This document shows, in pieces, positions 25,446 through 35,400 of a DNA stretch of 64,000 nt. Source of the DNA: DATARH01 sp035550515 (lineage in GTDB: Bacteria; Pseudomonadota; Alphaproteobacteria; ATCC43930; CGMCC-115725). Position numbers and translations under genes: made by a program. The stretch's first letter is position 1, and each line of letters opens with the position of its first letter. The stretch covers positions 1 through 64,000 of the forward strand of contig DASZOZ010000088.1 of assembly GCA_035550515.1 (NCBI GenBank), in the 5' to 3' direction. The notes beneath the pieces are model-generated. The model was not told where the DNA came from, did no database searches, and saw nothing but the letters and a program-made list of their open reading frames with translations.

Positions 25446-26617
25446 AGCTCCTCGCGGCGGTCCGGGAAGGCGAGCGCGCAGAGCAGGGTCACCACCCCGA
25501 GCCCCGCCATCACCAGCGTCGACGCCGCCAGGCTGCCGGTCCGCTCGTGCAGCCACGCTACCATCGGCGCCGCGGCCGCCGCGCCGATAAACCCGACAAA
25601 GAAGCGGACCGAGTACATCCGCGTCCGCAGCGCCGGCGAGATGTAGCGGGCGGTCATCGTCTCGTTGACCGTGACCTGGCCGAAGATCGCGGCGGCGACC
25701 ATCGCGGCAAAGGGCAGCACCAGCCAGCCCTGCGCCCAGGTCACCGCCAGCAGGCCCGGCACCAGCAGCGCGCTGACCGGCAGGAACACCCGCCGCAGCG
25801 TGGTCCGGTCGATCAGCCGGCCGACGGTGAACTGCGTCGCCGCGCCGCACAGCATCGCCGCGAAGGCCGCCACGCCGACCAGCGGCAGCAGCCGCGGGTC
25901 GCCGCCCAGCCGCTCCTCGATCAGCTTGGGCAGCAGCAGCGTGAAGGCGTTGAACACCAGCCCGCTGACCACCGCGATCAGCAGCAGCACGATGACCGCC
26001 CGCCGCACCAGGTGGCGCGGGATCTCGGGAAAGGACGCGGCCGCGTGTCTGGCGGCGGCCTCCGGCGCCGGCTGGCGCATCCACAGCAGGCCCACCGCGG
26101 CGCAGACCACGCCGGGGACGACAAACGCGGCGCGCCAGCCGAACTGGCTCGCCAGGAAGGCGGTCACCACCGGCGCCAGGCCGACCCCGACATTGCCGAA
26201 CACGCCGTTGACGCCGATCGCCCGGCCCGGCCGCGCACCGGCGGCGTCGACCAGCATGGCGGTGCCGATCGGGTGGTAGATCGCGGCGAACAGGCCGGTC
26301 GCGCCCAAGGTCACGGCGAGCATCGCCGGCGAGGCGGAGAACGCCGTCGCCACCATCGACAGGCCGGTGCCGAGAAAGAAGACCGTGATCAGCGCCGGAC
26401 GGCCGACGCGCTGGGCGACCCAGCCCTGCGGCAGCGAGAACGCCCCGTACAGCACGAACATGCCCGTCGCCAGCGCGAGGATCGGGCCGTAGGACTCGCC
26501 GAACGCACCGCCGGGCACCGCCATCGCCAGCACGGCCGTCGGCAGCACCATCAGCGAATAATGGGTGAAGGTATGCGCGGTGTTGATAAAGGCGATCTGG
26601 CGGGTATTGGGCGACAT
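25403..26617 (-). CDS. MFS transporter
   Basis: Major facilitator of 404 residues with about twelve hydrophobic helices. The loop after helix 2 reads GWVAQRVGRPAL, the family's G-x-x-x-D/R-R-x-G-R/K signature in diverged form, and FAAIYHPIGTAMLVD resembles fosmidomycin-resistance-type carriers. The substrate is unknown. The longer frame upstream would add 35 residues without a ribosome site; the ATG at MSPNTRQIAF is preferred. It is divergent from an AraC-family regulator 76 bases away that may control it. Confidence 0.87.
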   Translation of the reverse strand: MSPNTRQIAFINTAHTFTHYSLMVLPTAVLAMAVPGGAFGESYGPILALATGMFVLYGAFSLPQGWVAQRVGRPALITVFFLGTGLSMVATAFSASPAMLAVTLGATGLFAAIYHPIGTAMLVDAAGARPGRAIGVNGVFGNVGVGLAPVVTAFLASQFGWRAAFVVPGVVCAAVGLLWMRQPAPEAAARHAAASFPEIPRHLVRRAVIVLLLIAVVSGLVFNAFTLLLPKLIEERLGGDPRLLPLVGVAAFAAMLCGAATQFTVGRLIDRTTLRRVFLPVSALLVPGLLAVTWAQGWLVLPFAAMVAAAIFGQVTVNETMTARYISPALRTRMYSVRFFVGFIGAAAAAPMVAWLHERTGSLAASTLVMAGLGVVTLLCALAFPDRREELQPELWGVAAVPAE

Positions 26618-26693
26618 GGGCGGCCCCTGCTGAACGGTGGCATCGGTCTGGCCGCTATTGTAGGCTGTCTCTTTAACGACGTTCGGCCAAGTT

Positions 26694-27485
26694 ATGTTGC
26701 AAACCAGACACCCCGACGACATCGCCCGGCTGCGCCCGTTCGAGCAGGCGCCGCGGCCGATGGTCGGGTATGCCCGCGACTACGGCGTGGATCACGTCAC
26801 CGGCTGGCACCAGCATCCGCGCGCGCAACTGCTGCACGCGACGGCAGGCACGATGCGGGTGGAGACGGCAACGGCGCTGTACATCGTGCCGCCCGGCACG
26901 GGGCTGTGGGTGCCGGCCCATACCGAGCACCTCACGCGGATGCCGGGCGGGCTGACCATGCGCGGGCTGTTCCTGCGCGAGGACGCGGCGCGCGCCGGTC
27001 CCGATGCGGTGATGGTCGTCGCCATCTCGCCGCTGCTGCGCGAGCTGATCCTGGCGGCGTGCGAGCAGCCGGTGATGTGGGACGAGGGAGGACCGGTGCG
27101 CCATGTCGTGGCGCTGGCGCTGCACGAGATCGCCCGGGCCGCGACACGCCCGATCTCGGTGCCGGCGTGCCGCGACGCGCGGCTGCGGCGGGTGACCGAG
27201 GCGCTGCTGGCCGATCCGGCGGACCCCCGCGGGTTGGAGGCTTTCGCCGAGATGGCGGGCGCCTCGGCGCGGACCCTGGCGCGGCTGTTCCGCCGCGAGA
27301 CCGGGATGAGCTTCCAGGCGTGGCGGCGACAGCTCCGGCTGTCGGAAGGGCTCGCCGCGCTCAGCGAAGGCGTGACCCCGGCCAGGGCCGCCGCGACGGT
27401 CGGATACAGCAGCGGCCCGGCCTTCGGCGCGGCGTTTCGCTCGGTGTTCGGGACCACGCCGGGCCGGTCGCGGCGCGGTGGCTGA
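26694..27485 (+). CDS. AraC-family regulator with cupin sensor domain
   Basis: Transcription factor of 263 residues. An N-terminal cupin-like domain (WHQHPRAQLLHATAGTMRV, then IVPPGTGLWVPAHTEH) would bind a small ligand. The C-terminal part has two helix-turn-helix motifs (LEAFAEMAGASARTLARLF, then ARAAATVGYSSGPAFGAAF) in the usual AraC order. The divergent MFS gene is the obvious target; paired AraC/MFS genes of this cupin class are common efflux modules. Confidence 0.88.
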   Translation: MLQTRHPDDIARLRPFEQAPRPMVGYARDYGVDHVTGWHQHPRAQLLHATAGTMRVETATALYIVPPGTGLWVPAHTEHLTRMPGGLTMRGLFLREDAARAGPDAVMVVAISPLLRELILAACEQPVMWDEGGPVRHVVALALHEIARAATRPISVPACRDARLRRVTEALLADPADPRGLEAFAEMAGASARTLARLFRRETGMSFQAWRRQLRLSEGLAALSEGVTPARAAATVGYSSGPAFGAAFRSVFGTTPGRSRRGG

Positions 27486-27590
27486 AAGCGCCGGCGGCGG
27501 GATGCGCTTGTGCGGGAGGCTCCCGAGTGGGATTGATTCGCTTTGGCCCGGCCATGACGAACCGCTAAAGCACAGGAGAGGAGGAGGCCC

Positions 27591-28169
27591 ATGACGTTGC
27601 GCGTGCCGATGGTCTCGCCCGAGCGCGCCCGCGATGTCGGCGAGGCGATGGGAATGCCGGCAAGACGCACCGGAAGCGAAGCGTTCCGGGTCGTCGCCAA
27701 CAACCCCGGCGTCGCCCGCGTCGCGTTCAACCAGTTGATGCAGCTTTTGGAGAACAACAAGTTCGACACGCGGCTGCGCGAGCTGATGATCATGCGGATC
27801 GGCTGGGTGACCGGGTCGGCCTATGAGTGGACCAACCACTGGCGGGTCGCCACCACCGCCGGCATCCCGGCCGAGGATATCCTGGCGGTGCGCGACTGGC
27901 GGAATTCCGACCGGCTGACGCCGGCGGACCGGGCGGTTCTCGCCGCGACCGACGAGAGCCTCGCCGGCAAGTCGATCTCGGACGCCACCTGGGCCGAGCT
28001 CGCCAAGCATGTCACCGACCCGGCGCAGCAGGTCGAATTCGTCATCGCCATGGGCAATTGGCTGATGTTCTCGATGCTGTTCCGCAACCTGCGGATACCG
28101 CTGGGCGAGGGCATCGCGGTGTGGCCGCCCGACGGCGTCGCCTCGCCGAACGCCGACGGCTGGGGCTGA
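27591..28169 (+). CDS. Carboxymuconolactone decarboxylase family protein
   Basis: A 192-residue AhpD-like all-helical protein. The core runs from FDTRLRELMIMRIGWVTGSAYEWTNHWRVA to VEFVIAMGNWLMFSMLFRNL. The redox CxxC motif of AhpD is absent; Tyr-Glu-Trp and His occupy that region, as in gamma-carboxymuconolactone decarboxylase-like members that lack peroxidase activity. AGGAGAGGAGGAGG gives a strong ribosome site. The actual substrate is not predictable. It stands alone between the AraC gene and the convergent erpA. Confidence 0.85.
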   Translation: MTLRVPMVSPERARDVGEAMGMPARRTGSEAFRVVANNPGVARVAFNQLMQLLENNKFDTRLRELMIMRIGWVTGSAYEWTNHWRVATTAGIPAEDILAVRDWRNSDRLTPADRAVLAATDESLAGKSISDATWAELAKHVTDPAQQVEFVIAMGNWLMFSMLFRNLRIPLGEGIAVWPPDGVASPNADGWG

Positions 28170-28202
28170 TCCCGGGGAGGCCCGGCTCGGGAGGCCAGGC
28201 GC

Positions 28203-28562
28203 TCAGGCGATCGAGAAGGAGTTGCCGCAGCCGCAGGAGGAGGCGGCGTTCGGGTTGTTGATGCGGAACGCGGCGCCCATCAGGTCCTCGACAAAATCGA
28301 CCTCGGCGCCGGCGAGCAGGTCGAGGGAGACCTCGTCGACGACGATCCCCACGCCGTCGCGCTCGAAGACGCGGTCGTCGGGGTTTGTTTGGTCGTCAAA
28401 GCTCAGCCCGTACTGAAACCCCGAGCAGCCCCCGCCCGACACCGCGATGCGCAGATTGGCGTCGCCGACCTGCTCCTGCTTGCGGAGAAAAGCGATGCGC
28501 CTGGCGGCGCTCTCGGTCAGCGTGAGGCTGCGCTCGGCAGTTTCGGCGGTTGTCTCGCTCAT
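28203..28562 (-). CDS. erpA: Iron-sulfur cluster insertion protein ErpA-type
   Basis: A-type Fe-S carrier of 119 residues that passes clusters to apoproteins. The three conserved cysteines are in GGGCSGFQYGL and SSCGCGNSF, with the invariant C-terminal CGC arrangement. The acidic DDQTNPDDRVFE loop fits ErpA better than SufA. GGAG precedes this ATG; a start 39 bases upstream lacks one. No isc or suf genes are nearby. The gene is divergent from a TPP-dependent enzyme. Confidence 0.92.
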   Translation of the reverse strand: MSETTAETAERSLTLTESAARRIAFLRKQEQVGDANLRIAVSGGGCSGFQYGLSFDDQTNPDDRVFERDGVGIVVDEVSLDLLAGAEVDFVEDLMGAAFRINNPNAASSCGCGNSFSIA

Positions 28563-28591
28563 CTGCTCCGACCTCGTCTCGCCCACGGCAC

Positions 28592-28619
28592 CATGGCCCA
28601 TTGGATCATGGCCCAGTGG
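28592..28619. repeat. Tandem 13-base repeat in the erpA-TPP enzyme promoter region
   Basis: CATGGCCCATTGG and CATGGCCCAGTGG follow each other with 15-base periodicity in the 82-base divergent region. They differ at one position and could be paired operator half sites. Confidence 0.45.
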
Positions 28620-28644
28620 GCCGCGACAGTGTATTTAATCAGCG

Positions 28645-31050
28645 ATGGCGGATCATACCACCCTGCAAACCCGTCCGGCAGACGGCGCGGCGGGCGCCTC
28701 CGCGGATGCGGGGCGGCTGGCGCTGCTGCGCGCGCTGGAACGCAAGGTGCTGTGGCTGTCGACCTGGATGATCCACAACGCCAACCATCTGCGGCCGAGC
28801 CGCGACGGGCTCAAGGTCGGCGGCCACCAGGCGTCGAGCGCCTCGGTGGCGACGCTGATGACCGCGCTCTACCTCGACGTGCTGCGGCCGCAGGACCGCG
28901 TCGCGGTCAAGCCGCATGCGGCGCCGGTGTTTCACGCGCTGCAATACCTGCTGGGGCACCAGACCCGCGACAAGCTCGAGCGCTTCCGTTCGCTGGGTGG
29001 GGCGCAGGCCTACCCGTCGCGCACCAAGGACGGCGAGCATCTGGTCGATTTCTCGACCGGCTCGGTGGGGCTCGGGGTCGGGGTGACGCTGTTCGCCTCG
29101 CTGGTGCAGGATTACGTGCGGCTGCACGGCATGGCGCCGAAGCTTGGTGAGCCTGGGGGCAGCGAGCCGGGCCGGATGATCGCGCTGGCCGGCGATGCCG
29201 AGCTCGACGAGGGCAACATCTTCGAGGCGCTGCTCGAAGGCTGGAAGCACGATGTCCGCAATCTGTGGTGGATCATCGACTACAACCGCCAGAGCCTCGA
29301 CGCGGTGGTGTCGGACCGGCTGTTCGGGCGGATCGACGCGCTGTTCGAGCTGGTCGGGTGGCGGGTCGTCACGCTCAAATACGGCCGCAAGCTCGAGGCC
29401 GCCTTTGCCCGGCCGGACGGCGCGAACCTGCGCGAATGGATCGACGCCTGCCCGAATTCGCTGTACTCGGCGCTGGTCTACAAGGGCGGCGAGGGCTGGC
29501 GCGAGCATCTGACGCGCGACCTCAACCGCTATCCCGGCATCCGCGCGATCCTCGACGAGCACGACAACGACGCGCTGCACGCGCTGATGACGAACCTCGC
29601 CGGGCACGACATGGAATCGGTGCTCGACGCGTTCCACAGCATCACCGACGACCGGCCGACCTGCTTTATCGCCTATACCATCAAGGGCTACGGGCTGCCG
29701 CTCGCCGGTCACAAGGACAACCATGCCGGGCTGATGAACCCGGCGCAGATGGCCTCGTTCCAGGCCACCATGGCGGTGCCGGAAGGGCAGGAGTGGGAGC
29801 CGTTCTCCGGCCTCGACCGGACGGCCGACGAGCTCTCCGCGTTCCTGCGCGCGGTGCCGCTGGCGGGGGCCGCGACGCGGCGCATCGAGACGCCGCGCAT
29901 CGCCGTGCCCGACGACATCCCGCCGCCGCGCGCCAAGCGGCAATCGACGCAGGAGGCGTTCGGCCGCATCCTCGGCGGGATCGCGGCGAGCGACAGCGAG
30001 CTGGCGCGGCGCATCGTCACCACCTCGCCCGACGTCACGGTGTCGACCAATCTCGGCGCCTGGGTCAACCGGCGCGGCATTTTCGACCGGGCCGAGCGGC
30101 AGGACGTGTTCCGCGAGGAAAACGTCGTCTCGGCGCAGCGCTGGGTGATGTCGCCGGGCGGCCAGCACATCGAGCTCGGCATCGCCGAGCACAACCTGTT
30201 CCTGCAGTTGGCGGCGCTCGGGCTGGCGGGGCCGTTGTTCGGCGGTCGGCTGCTGCCGATCGGCACGCTCTACGACCCGTTCATCAAGCGCGGGCTCGAC
30301 GCGCTCAACTACGCGCTCTACCAGAATTCGCGCTTCATCCTGGTGGCGACGCCGTCGGGGATCACGCTGGCGCCGGAAGGTGGGGCGCACCAATCGGTGG
30401 CCGAGCCGCTGATCGGCCTGGCGCAGCCGGGCCTGCTCGCGTTCGAGCCGGCCTTCGCCGACGAGCTGGCGGTGCTGCTCCGCTGGGCGCTCGGCGAGAT
30501 CCAGGAGGAGGGCGGCGAGTCGGTCTATTTCCGGCTGTCGACGCGGCCGCTCGAACAGCTCGAGCGGCGGGTCGACGCGGCGCTCGCCGAGGCGATCGTC
30601 GGCGGCGCCTACTGGCTGCGCCAGCCGGGGCCCGATTGCGAGCTGGCGATCGCCTATTGCGGTGCGGTCGCGCCGGAGGCGCTCGCCGCCTTCGAAGCGA
30701 TCCGCGAGGATCTGCCGCAGGCCGGCCTGCTGGCGGTGACCTCGCCGAGCCGGCTGCACCGCGACTGGCGCGCGGCGTTGACGAAGGGTGGCGCCGGGCT
30801 CGCCGACCGGCTGCTCGCCGGCTTGCGACCGGATGCCGCGATCGTCACGGTCGCCGACAGCCATCCGGCGACCTTGTCGTGGCTCGGCAGCGTCTCCCGG
30901 CACCCGGTTGTGCCGCTCGGCGTCGACCAGTTCGGCCAATCGGGTGACCTGCCCGACCTCTACGGGTATTACGGTATCGACCAGAAGGCGATTATCGACG
31001 CCGCCGCCGCGGCCTGCCTGCGCGGGCGGACCGTCCAGAGAATCGCTTAA
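28645..31050 (+). CDS. Transketolase/pyruvate dehydrogenase E1-like TPP enzyme
   Basis: An 801-residue thiamine-diphosphate enzyme in a single chain. The N-terminal half has the TPP motif GDAELDEGNIFEALLEGW then WWIIDYNRQSLD, which resembles AceE-type homodimeric E1 and transketolase. The middle domain carries the active-site glutamate region (GQHIELGIAEHNLFLQL), and a transketolase C-terminal domain closes the protein. It belongs to the AceE-like 2-oxoacid dehydrogenase or transketolase group of unsettled substrate. It is shorter than E. coli AceE, and no E2 or E3 genes are adjacent, so it may not be part of a dehydrogenase complex. Confidence 0.82.
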   Translation: MADHTTLQTRPADGAAGASADAGRLALLRALERKVLWLSTWMIHNANHLRPSRDGLKVGGHQASSASVATLMTALYLDVLRPQDRVAVKPHAAPVFHALQYLLGHQTRDKLERFRSLGGAQAYPSRTKDGEHLVDFSTGSVGLGVGVTLFASLVQDYVRLHGMAPKLGEPGGSEPGRMIALAGDAELDEGNIFEALLEGWKHDVRNLWWIIDYNRQSLDAVVSDRLFGRIDALFELVGWRVVTLKYGRKLEAAFARPDGANLREWIDACPNSLYSALVYKGGEGWREHLTRDLNRYPGIRAILDEHDNDALHALMTNLAGHDMESVLDAFHSITDDRPTCFIAYTIKGYGLPLAGHKDNHAGLMNPAQMASFQATMAVPEGQEWEPFSGLDRTADELSAFLRAVPLAGAATRRIETPRIAVPDDIPPPRAKRQSTQEAFGRILGGIAASDSELARRIVTTSPDVTVSTNLGAWVNRRGIFDRAERQDVFREENVVSAQRWVMSPGGQHIELGIAEHNLFLQLAALGLAGPLFGGRLLPIGTLYDPFIKRGLDALNYALYQNSRFILVATPSGITLAPEGGAHQSVAEPLIGLAQPGLLAFEPAFADELAVLLRWALGEIQEEGGESVYFRLSTRPLEQLERRVDAALAEAIVGGAYWLRQPGPDCELAIAYCGAVAPEALAAFEAIREDLPQAGLLAVTSPSRLHRDWRAALTKGGAGLADRLLAGLRPDAAIVTVADSHPATLSWLGSVSRHPVVPLGVDQFGQSGDLPDLYGYYGIDQKAIIDAAAAACLRGRTVQRIA

Positions 31051-31161
31051 CTTTCGTAACTTTTCGATGTAAGGATCATGCTGGCGTCGATCAGGGGAAA
31101 CACGGCGCCGACCTCCCCGCCATCGCCTCCCATCAACTCAGCGTTGTTGCATCGTGTTACA

Positions 31162-31176
31162 GGCAAACGTTTTGCC
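31162..31176. other. Inverted repeat upstream of the cellulose operon
   Basis: GGCAAA and TTTGCC flank CGT in the 251-base gap before the cellulose genes. It could be an operator or small hairpin; nothing else in that gap looks coding. Confidence 0.3.
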
Positions 31177-31246
31177 CAGACCACAAGAGATGTCTCGAAT
31201 ATAATGGAATCTCGTTTGGTCCAAGGTAAGGCAAATGCATATATTT

Positions 31247-31263
31247 TTGGCCTGATTGGCCAA
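31247..31263 (+). other. Hairpin with T-rich tail upstream of the cellulose operon
   Basis: TTGGCC-TGATT-GGCCAA is followed by GTTTGTCTTTTT. This looks like a short intrinsic terminator or attenuator lying 38 bases before the first cellulose gene. It may end leftover transcription or act in a leader. Confidence 0.4.
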
Positions 31264-31301
31264 GTTTGTCTTTTTATGTACGAGTGGTGACCGTCAACGC
31301 T

Positions 31302-32273
31302 ATGGATCAAGACGACGACGTCGAGCATTTGTTTTCGTGGTTGCAGACACCCGAGCTGCGCTACCGTGAGTTTGCCGGGGCACGCGAGATTACGGATGCG
31401 GTGATCACACAGGCGCGGCCGAACCCGGCGGCGACACCGATTCCGCCGGCGCGCGATGCGCAGCTGCGCGAAGAATACCCGGCGGATCAATTTCCCGATC
31501 AGCGCGACGCGCCCGAGGACATCGTGGTGCGGCAGGCGCCGCCCGCCGCGAGCCAACCAACCCCGCCCGTCGCGCCCGCGCCGCCACGGCCGGCCGCACC
31601 TCCGGCGGCAGGGCCGGCGCGGGTGCCCGTCACACCGCTCGCTGCCGGATCGCCCGTTGTGGCCGCGCCGCCGCCACGACCGGCCGTACCCTCGGCGGCA
31701 GGGCCGGTGCGGGCGCCCGTCGCATCACCCGCTGCCGGATCACCCGCTGCCGCATCGCCCGCTGCCGGATCGCCCGCGAGCGCGCCGCGACCGGCCGCTC
31801 CGCCGCCGCCTGCGCCCGAGCCGTCGAGCCCCTTCGCCAGTCCCTTCGCCCTGGGGGCGGAGGGCCGCAGCGCACAGCGGCGCCCGCAATACGAAGAGCC
31901 GGTGGTTCAGGCTCCGGTCAGTCAACCGGCGGCGCCGCCACCGCGGCCGGCCGCACCGCCTATGCCGCCTCTCACCGCAGCGCCTCAAGCCGTGCCACCG
32001 CAAGCCGCGGCCGCGCAGCCGCGGCCCGCGGCACGGGCCGGCTTGCTGGGCGGCGCCTACCGCGAGCCGGGGCGCGAACCGGGGCTGAACGGCGACGGTG
32101 CGGCGGCAGCGCCCGGGCCGCCGGGCGGACCGGCGGAAGAGCAGCGGCGCACCCAGCATTCGCTCGACGCGGTGTTCGGGCGGCTGGGCGGCGGCCGCAC
32201 CCGCGCCGCTGATCCGCGCGATCGGATCCGGCACATTCCGGGCCTCGGGCCGCCCCCCAATCGATCGCGCTAA
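31302..32273 (+). CDS. Cellulose operon accessory protein, BcsP/CcpA-like architecture
   Basis: A 323-residue protein dominated by an Ala/Pro-rich disordered middle (about 60-280) between two short conserved-looking ends. The N-terminal end (DDDVEHLFSWLQTPELRYREF) resembles the short BcsR-like motif at the front of CcpAx/BcsH, the cellulose-complementing protein of Komagataeibacter. The C-terminal HSLDAVFGRLGGG resembles its AEVFxxLGG end and similar motifs in BcsP. Such proteins organise synthase complexes or fibre-forming particles. It is first in the cellulose operon, which supports the call. Identity is inferred from architecture and two short motifs, not from clear overall similarity. 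Confidence 0.6.
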   Translation: MDQDDDVEHLFSWLQTPELRYREFAGAREITDAVITQARPNPAATPIPPARDAQLREEYPADQFPDQRDAPEDIVVRQAPPAASQPTPPVAPAPPRPAAPPAAGPARVPVTPLAAGSPVVAAPPPRPAVPSAAGPVRAPVASPAAGSPAAASPAAGSPASAPRPAAPPPPAPEPSSPFASPFALGAEGRSAQRRPQYEEPVVQAPVSQPAAPPPRPAAPPMPPLTAAPQAVPPQAAAAQPRPAARAGLLGGAYREPGREPGLNGDGAAAAPGPPGGPAEEQRRTQHSLDAVFGRLGGGRTRAADPRDRIRHIPGLGPPPNRSR

Positions 32274-32343
32274 AATTGCTGCTGATGGGGTGCGTGATCG
32301 GTTCCGGCGTGGTAGGACTTCGAGCTGTCGAGATGGGGGAAGG

Positions 32344-32361
32344 CCGGGTCATGACGCCCGG
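32344..32361 (+). other. Weak hairpin in the leader of bcsAB
   Basis: CCGGG and CCCGG flank an 8-base loop, followed by TAATCTTCTATTA. It may be an attenuator-like element in the 158-base gap before bcsAB, but the stem is only 5 bp. Confidence 0.25.
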
Positions 32362-32431
32362 TAATCTTCTATTAGCGAGCGTGCAGCACCTTACTGTGAA
32401 CCTCGGCAGCCTCTGGGTGAGGGTGTAGCGG

Positions 32432-35400
32432 ATGCTTGGGCAACTCAGGCGGATTGGCGAGTCGGAGCTGGCCGGCCAAAACCTGGTCTTGGCCGGAATG
32501 GTCGCGCTTGGCGTGTTCTTTCTCGGCATCGTCGTGATCACGCCGCTCGACCTGGTCTCGCAGGCCCTCTTCGCGGTGCTGACGGTGCTGGCGATGCTGC
32601 TCATCCGCGGCCAGCCGTCGCGCGGCGTGACGCTGATCCTGATCACGCTGTCGATCGCCGTGTCGACCCGCTACATCTGGTGGCGCTATAGCGAGACATT
32701 GCAGTTCCCGTCCGAGATCGAGGCGTTTCTCGGCATCGGGCTGATCCTCGCCGAGACCTATGCGTGGCTCGTGCTGGTGCTGGGCTACATCCAGACGGCC
32801 TGGCCGCTGCACCGCCCGCCGGTCGCGCTGCCCGAGGACGTCGCCGAGTGGCCGACGGTCGACCTGTTCATCCCCACCTATAACGAGCCGCTGTCGGTGG
32901 TGCAGAACACGGTGCTGGGCGCGCTGTCGATCGACTATCCGCTCGACAAGCTCAAGATCTACATCCTCGATGACGGGCGGCGCGACGAATTCCGCGAGTT
33001 CGCCGAGGCCTGCGGCGTCGGCTACATCACCCGCGACAACAACCTCCACGCCAAGGCGGGCAACCTCAACCACGCGCTGTCGGTGACCGACGGCGAGCTG
33101 TTGGCGCTGTTCGACAGCGACCACGTGCCGACCCGCGCCTTCCTGCAGCTCACCATCGGCTGGTTCTTGCGCGACCCGCGGCTGTCGCTGGTCCAGACGC
33201 CGCACCATTTCTATTCGCCCGACCCGTTCGAGCGGAACCTGCGTGCCGGCACGACGGTGCCGAACGAGGGCCAGCTGTTCTACGGGCTCATCCAGGACGG
33301 CAACGACCTGTGGAATGCCGCGTTCTTCTGCGGCTCGTGCGCGGTCATGCGCCGCGCCGCGGTCGAGGAGATCGGCGGGTTCGCGATCGCCACGGTGACG
33401 GAGGACGCGCATACCGCGCTGCGCCTGCACCGCGCGGGCTGGAACTCGGCCTATCTGCGGCTGCCGCTGGCTGCCGGACTGGCGACCGAGCGGCTGGCGA
33501 TCCATGTCGGCCAGCGCATGCGCTGGGCGCGCGGCATGACGCAGATCTTCCGCGTCGACAACCCGATGTTCGGCCGCGGCCTGGGGCTCGGCCAGCGCAT
33601 CTGCTACCTCAATGCGATGCTGCATTTCTTCTTCGGGCTGCCGCGCTTCGTGTTCCTGACCGCGCCGCTGTGCTTTCTGATGTTCCGCCTCAACATCATC
33701 GCGGCGAGCGGGCTGATGGTGATCGTCTACGCGGCGCCCCACCTGATCCATTCGACGGTGACCAACTCGCGCCTGCAGTCGCGCTATCGCCATTCGTTCT
33801 GGGGCGAGATCTATGAGAGCGTGCTCGCTTTGTACATTTTGCGTCCGACGCTGGTGACGCTGATCAACCCCAAGCGCGGGCGGTTCAACGTCACGGAAAA
33901 GGGCGGCCTGCTGCCGCGCGACTATTTCGACTACAAGATCGTCCGGCCCCACCTGATCATCATGGGGCTGCTCGTCGTTGCGCTGTTTATCGGCATCGTC
34001 CGGTGGGTGTTGAGCGACTTCGTCGACAGCGAAGTGCTGATGCTCAACGTCGCCTGGGCGGTCTTCAACCTGTTGACGATCGGCGCGGCGATCGCGGTCG
34101 GACGCGAAACCCGCCAGTTGCGCAGCTCGGTGCGGCTCGGCCTCGAAATGCCCGCCGTGGTCTATCTGCCCGACGGCGGGTCGCTGGTCAGCCGGTCGCG
34201 CAACCTGTCGACGACGGGCGGCATGTTTGTCGCCGCGCGCCCGCAGGGGGCGGAGCTCGACGACGTCATTCAAATCGAACTGCCGGTCGGCGACCGCACG
34301 ACGGTGCTGCCGGGGCGGGTCGTGGCGTGGGATGGGGAGATACTGCGCGTGGCCTTTGAGGAATTGACCTTGCGCCAACAGCGCGATCTGGTGCGCATCG
34401 TGCTGTGCCGTGCCGATGCCTGGCTCGACTGGGAAGAGCACCCGGTCGACCGCCCGCTGCGCTCGATGCGCGAGATTCTGAGCAGCATCGGCGGCCTGTT
34501 CGTGCCGACGCGCTTCCGCCCCGCCGCGACCGCCGAGGTGCGCACGCGGCAGCGCGAGCGGGTGCTGCCGGGGCTGCTGCTGGCGACGGGGATCGGGCTC
34601 GGCGCGCTGCTGTTTGGCGGCGCGGCGTCGGCGCAGACTAACCTGCCGCCCAGCGGCCAGGCGCCATCGAGCGCGCCGCCGACGATGGGCGTCGGCCCCA
34701 CCGGCGCCGGCCCGCTGACCGGTGCCGCGGCGCCGCCGCCGCAAGGCGCGCAGGTGCCGCTGCCGGGCCCGGCGAACACCCAGCCGGGGGTGGTCGGAAC
34801 GGCGCCGCAAAGCCTCACGCCGAGCACCAACCCGACATTGCCCGGGCCGCCCGGCGGAACGACGACGGCGGCCGCCCCCAGCGGCTCGACCCGGACCCAG
34901 ACGCTGAGCCTGCGCGACCTCGGCGCCAACTCGCCGATCCGCCTGATCGGCGTGCAAGGCGAGGGCAGCCTGCCGTTCTCGGTGCGGCGCGACGAGATCG
35001 TCACCGGCGGCAAGATGAACCTCACCTTCGCCTATTCGCCGGCGCTGATCCCCGAGCTCAGCCATCTGACGGTGCTGATCAACGGCGAGGTGGTCGGCAA
35101 CATCCCGCTGCCCAAGGAGAAGGCCTCCGGCCAGACCGCGGAGCTGCCGATCAACCCGGTCCTGTTCCAGGAAGACAACCGGGTGCTGTTCCGCTTTATC
35201 GGCCACTACACGCTAGGCTGCGAGGACCCGCTGCATTCGAGCCTGTGGCTGGTGCTGAGCAACACCACCTCGATCACCACGCAGCTGCAAAAGCTGCCGC
35301 TGCCGAACGAGCTGTCGCTGCTGCCGACGCCGTTCTACGATTCGAAGGACATGCAGGCGCTGACGCTGCCGTTCGTGTTCGCCTCGCGGGTGTCGCCGGC

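Noticed and set aside
24437..27568. A 1,043-codon open frame on the plus strand
   Set aside because: It runs across the adenylyltransferase, the opposite-strand MFS gene and the AraC gene in the wrong frame. Its product is Arg/Gly-rich without domains, a typical effect of high G+C.
31078..31290. A 70-codon frame before the cellulose operon
   Set aside because: No ribosome site, no recognisable motif, and it covers the hairpins of the leader region.
32372..35206. A 944-codon open frame on the minus strand over bcsAB
   Set aside because: Antisense shadow of a clear cellulose synthase gene; composition is Gln/Arg-rich and has no motif.
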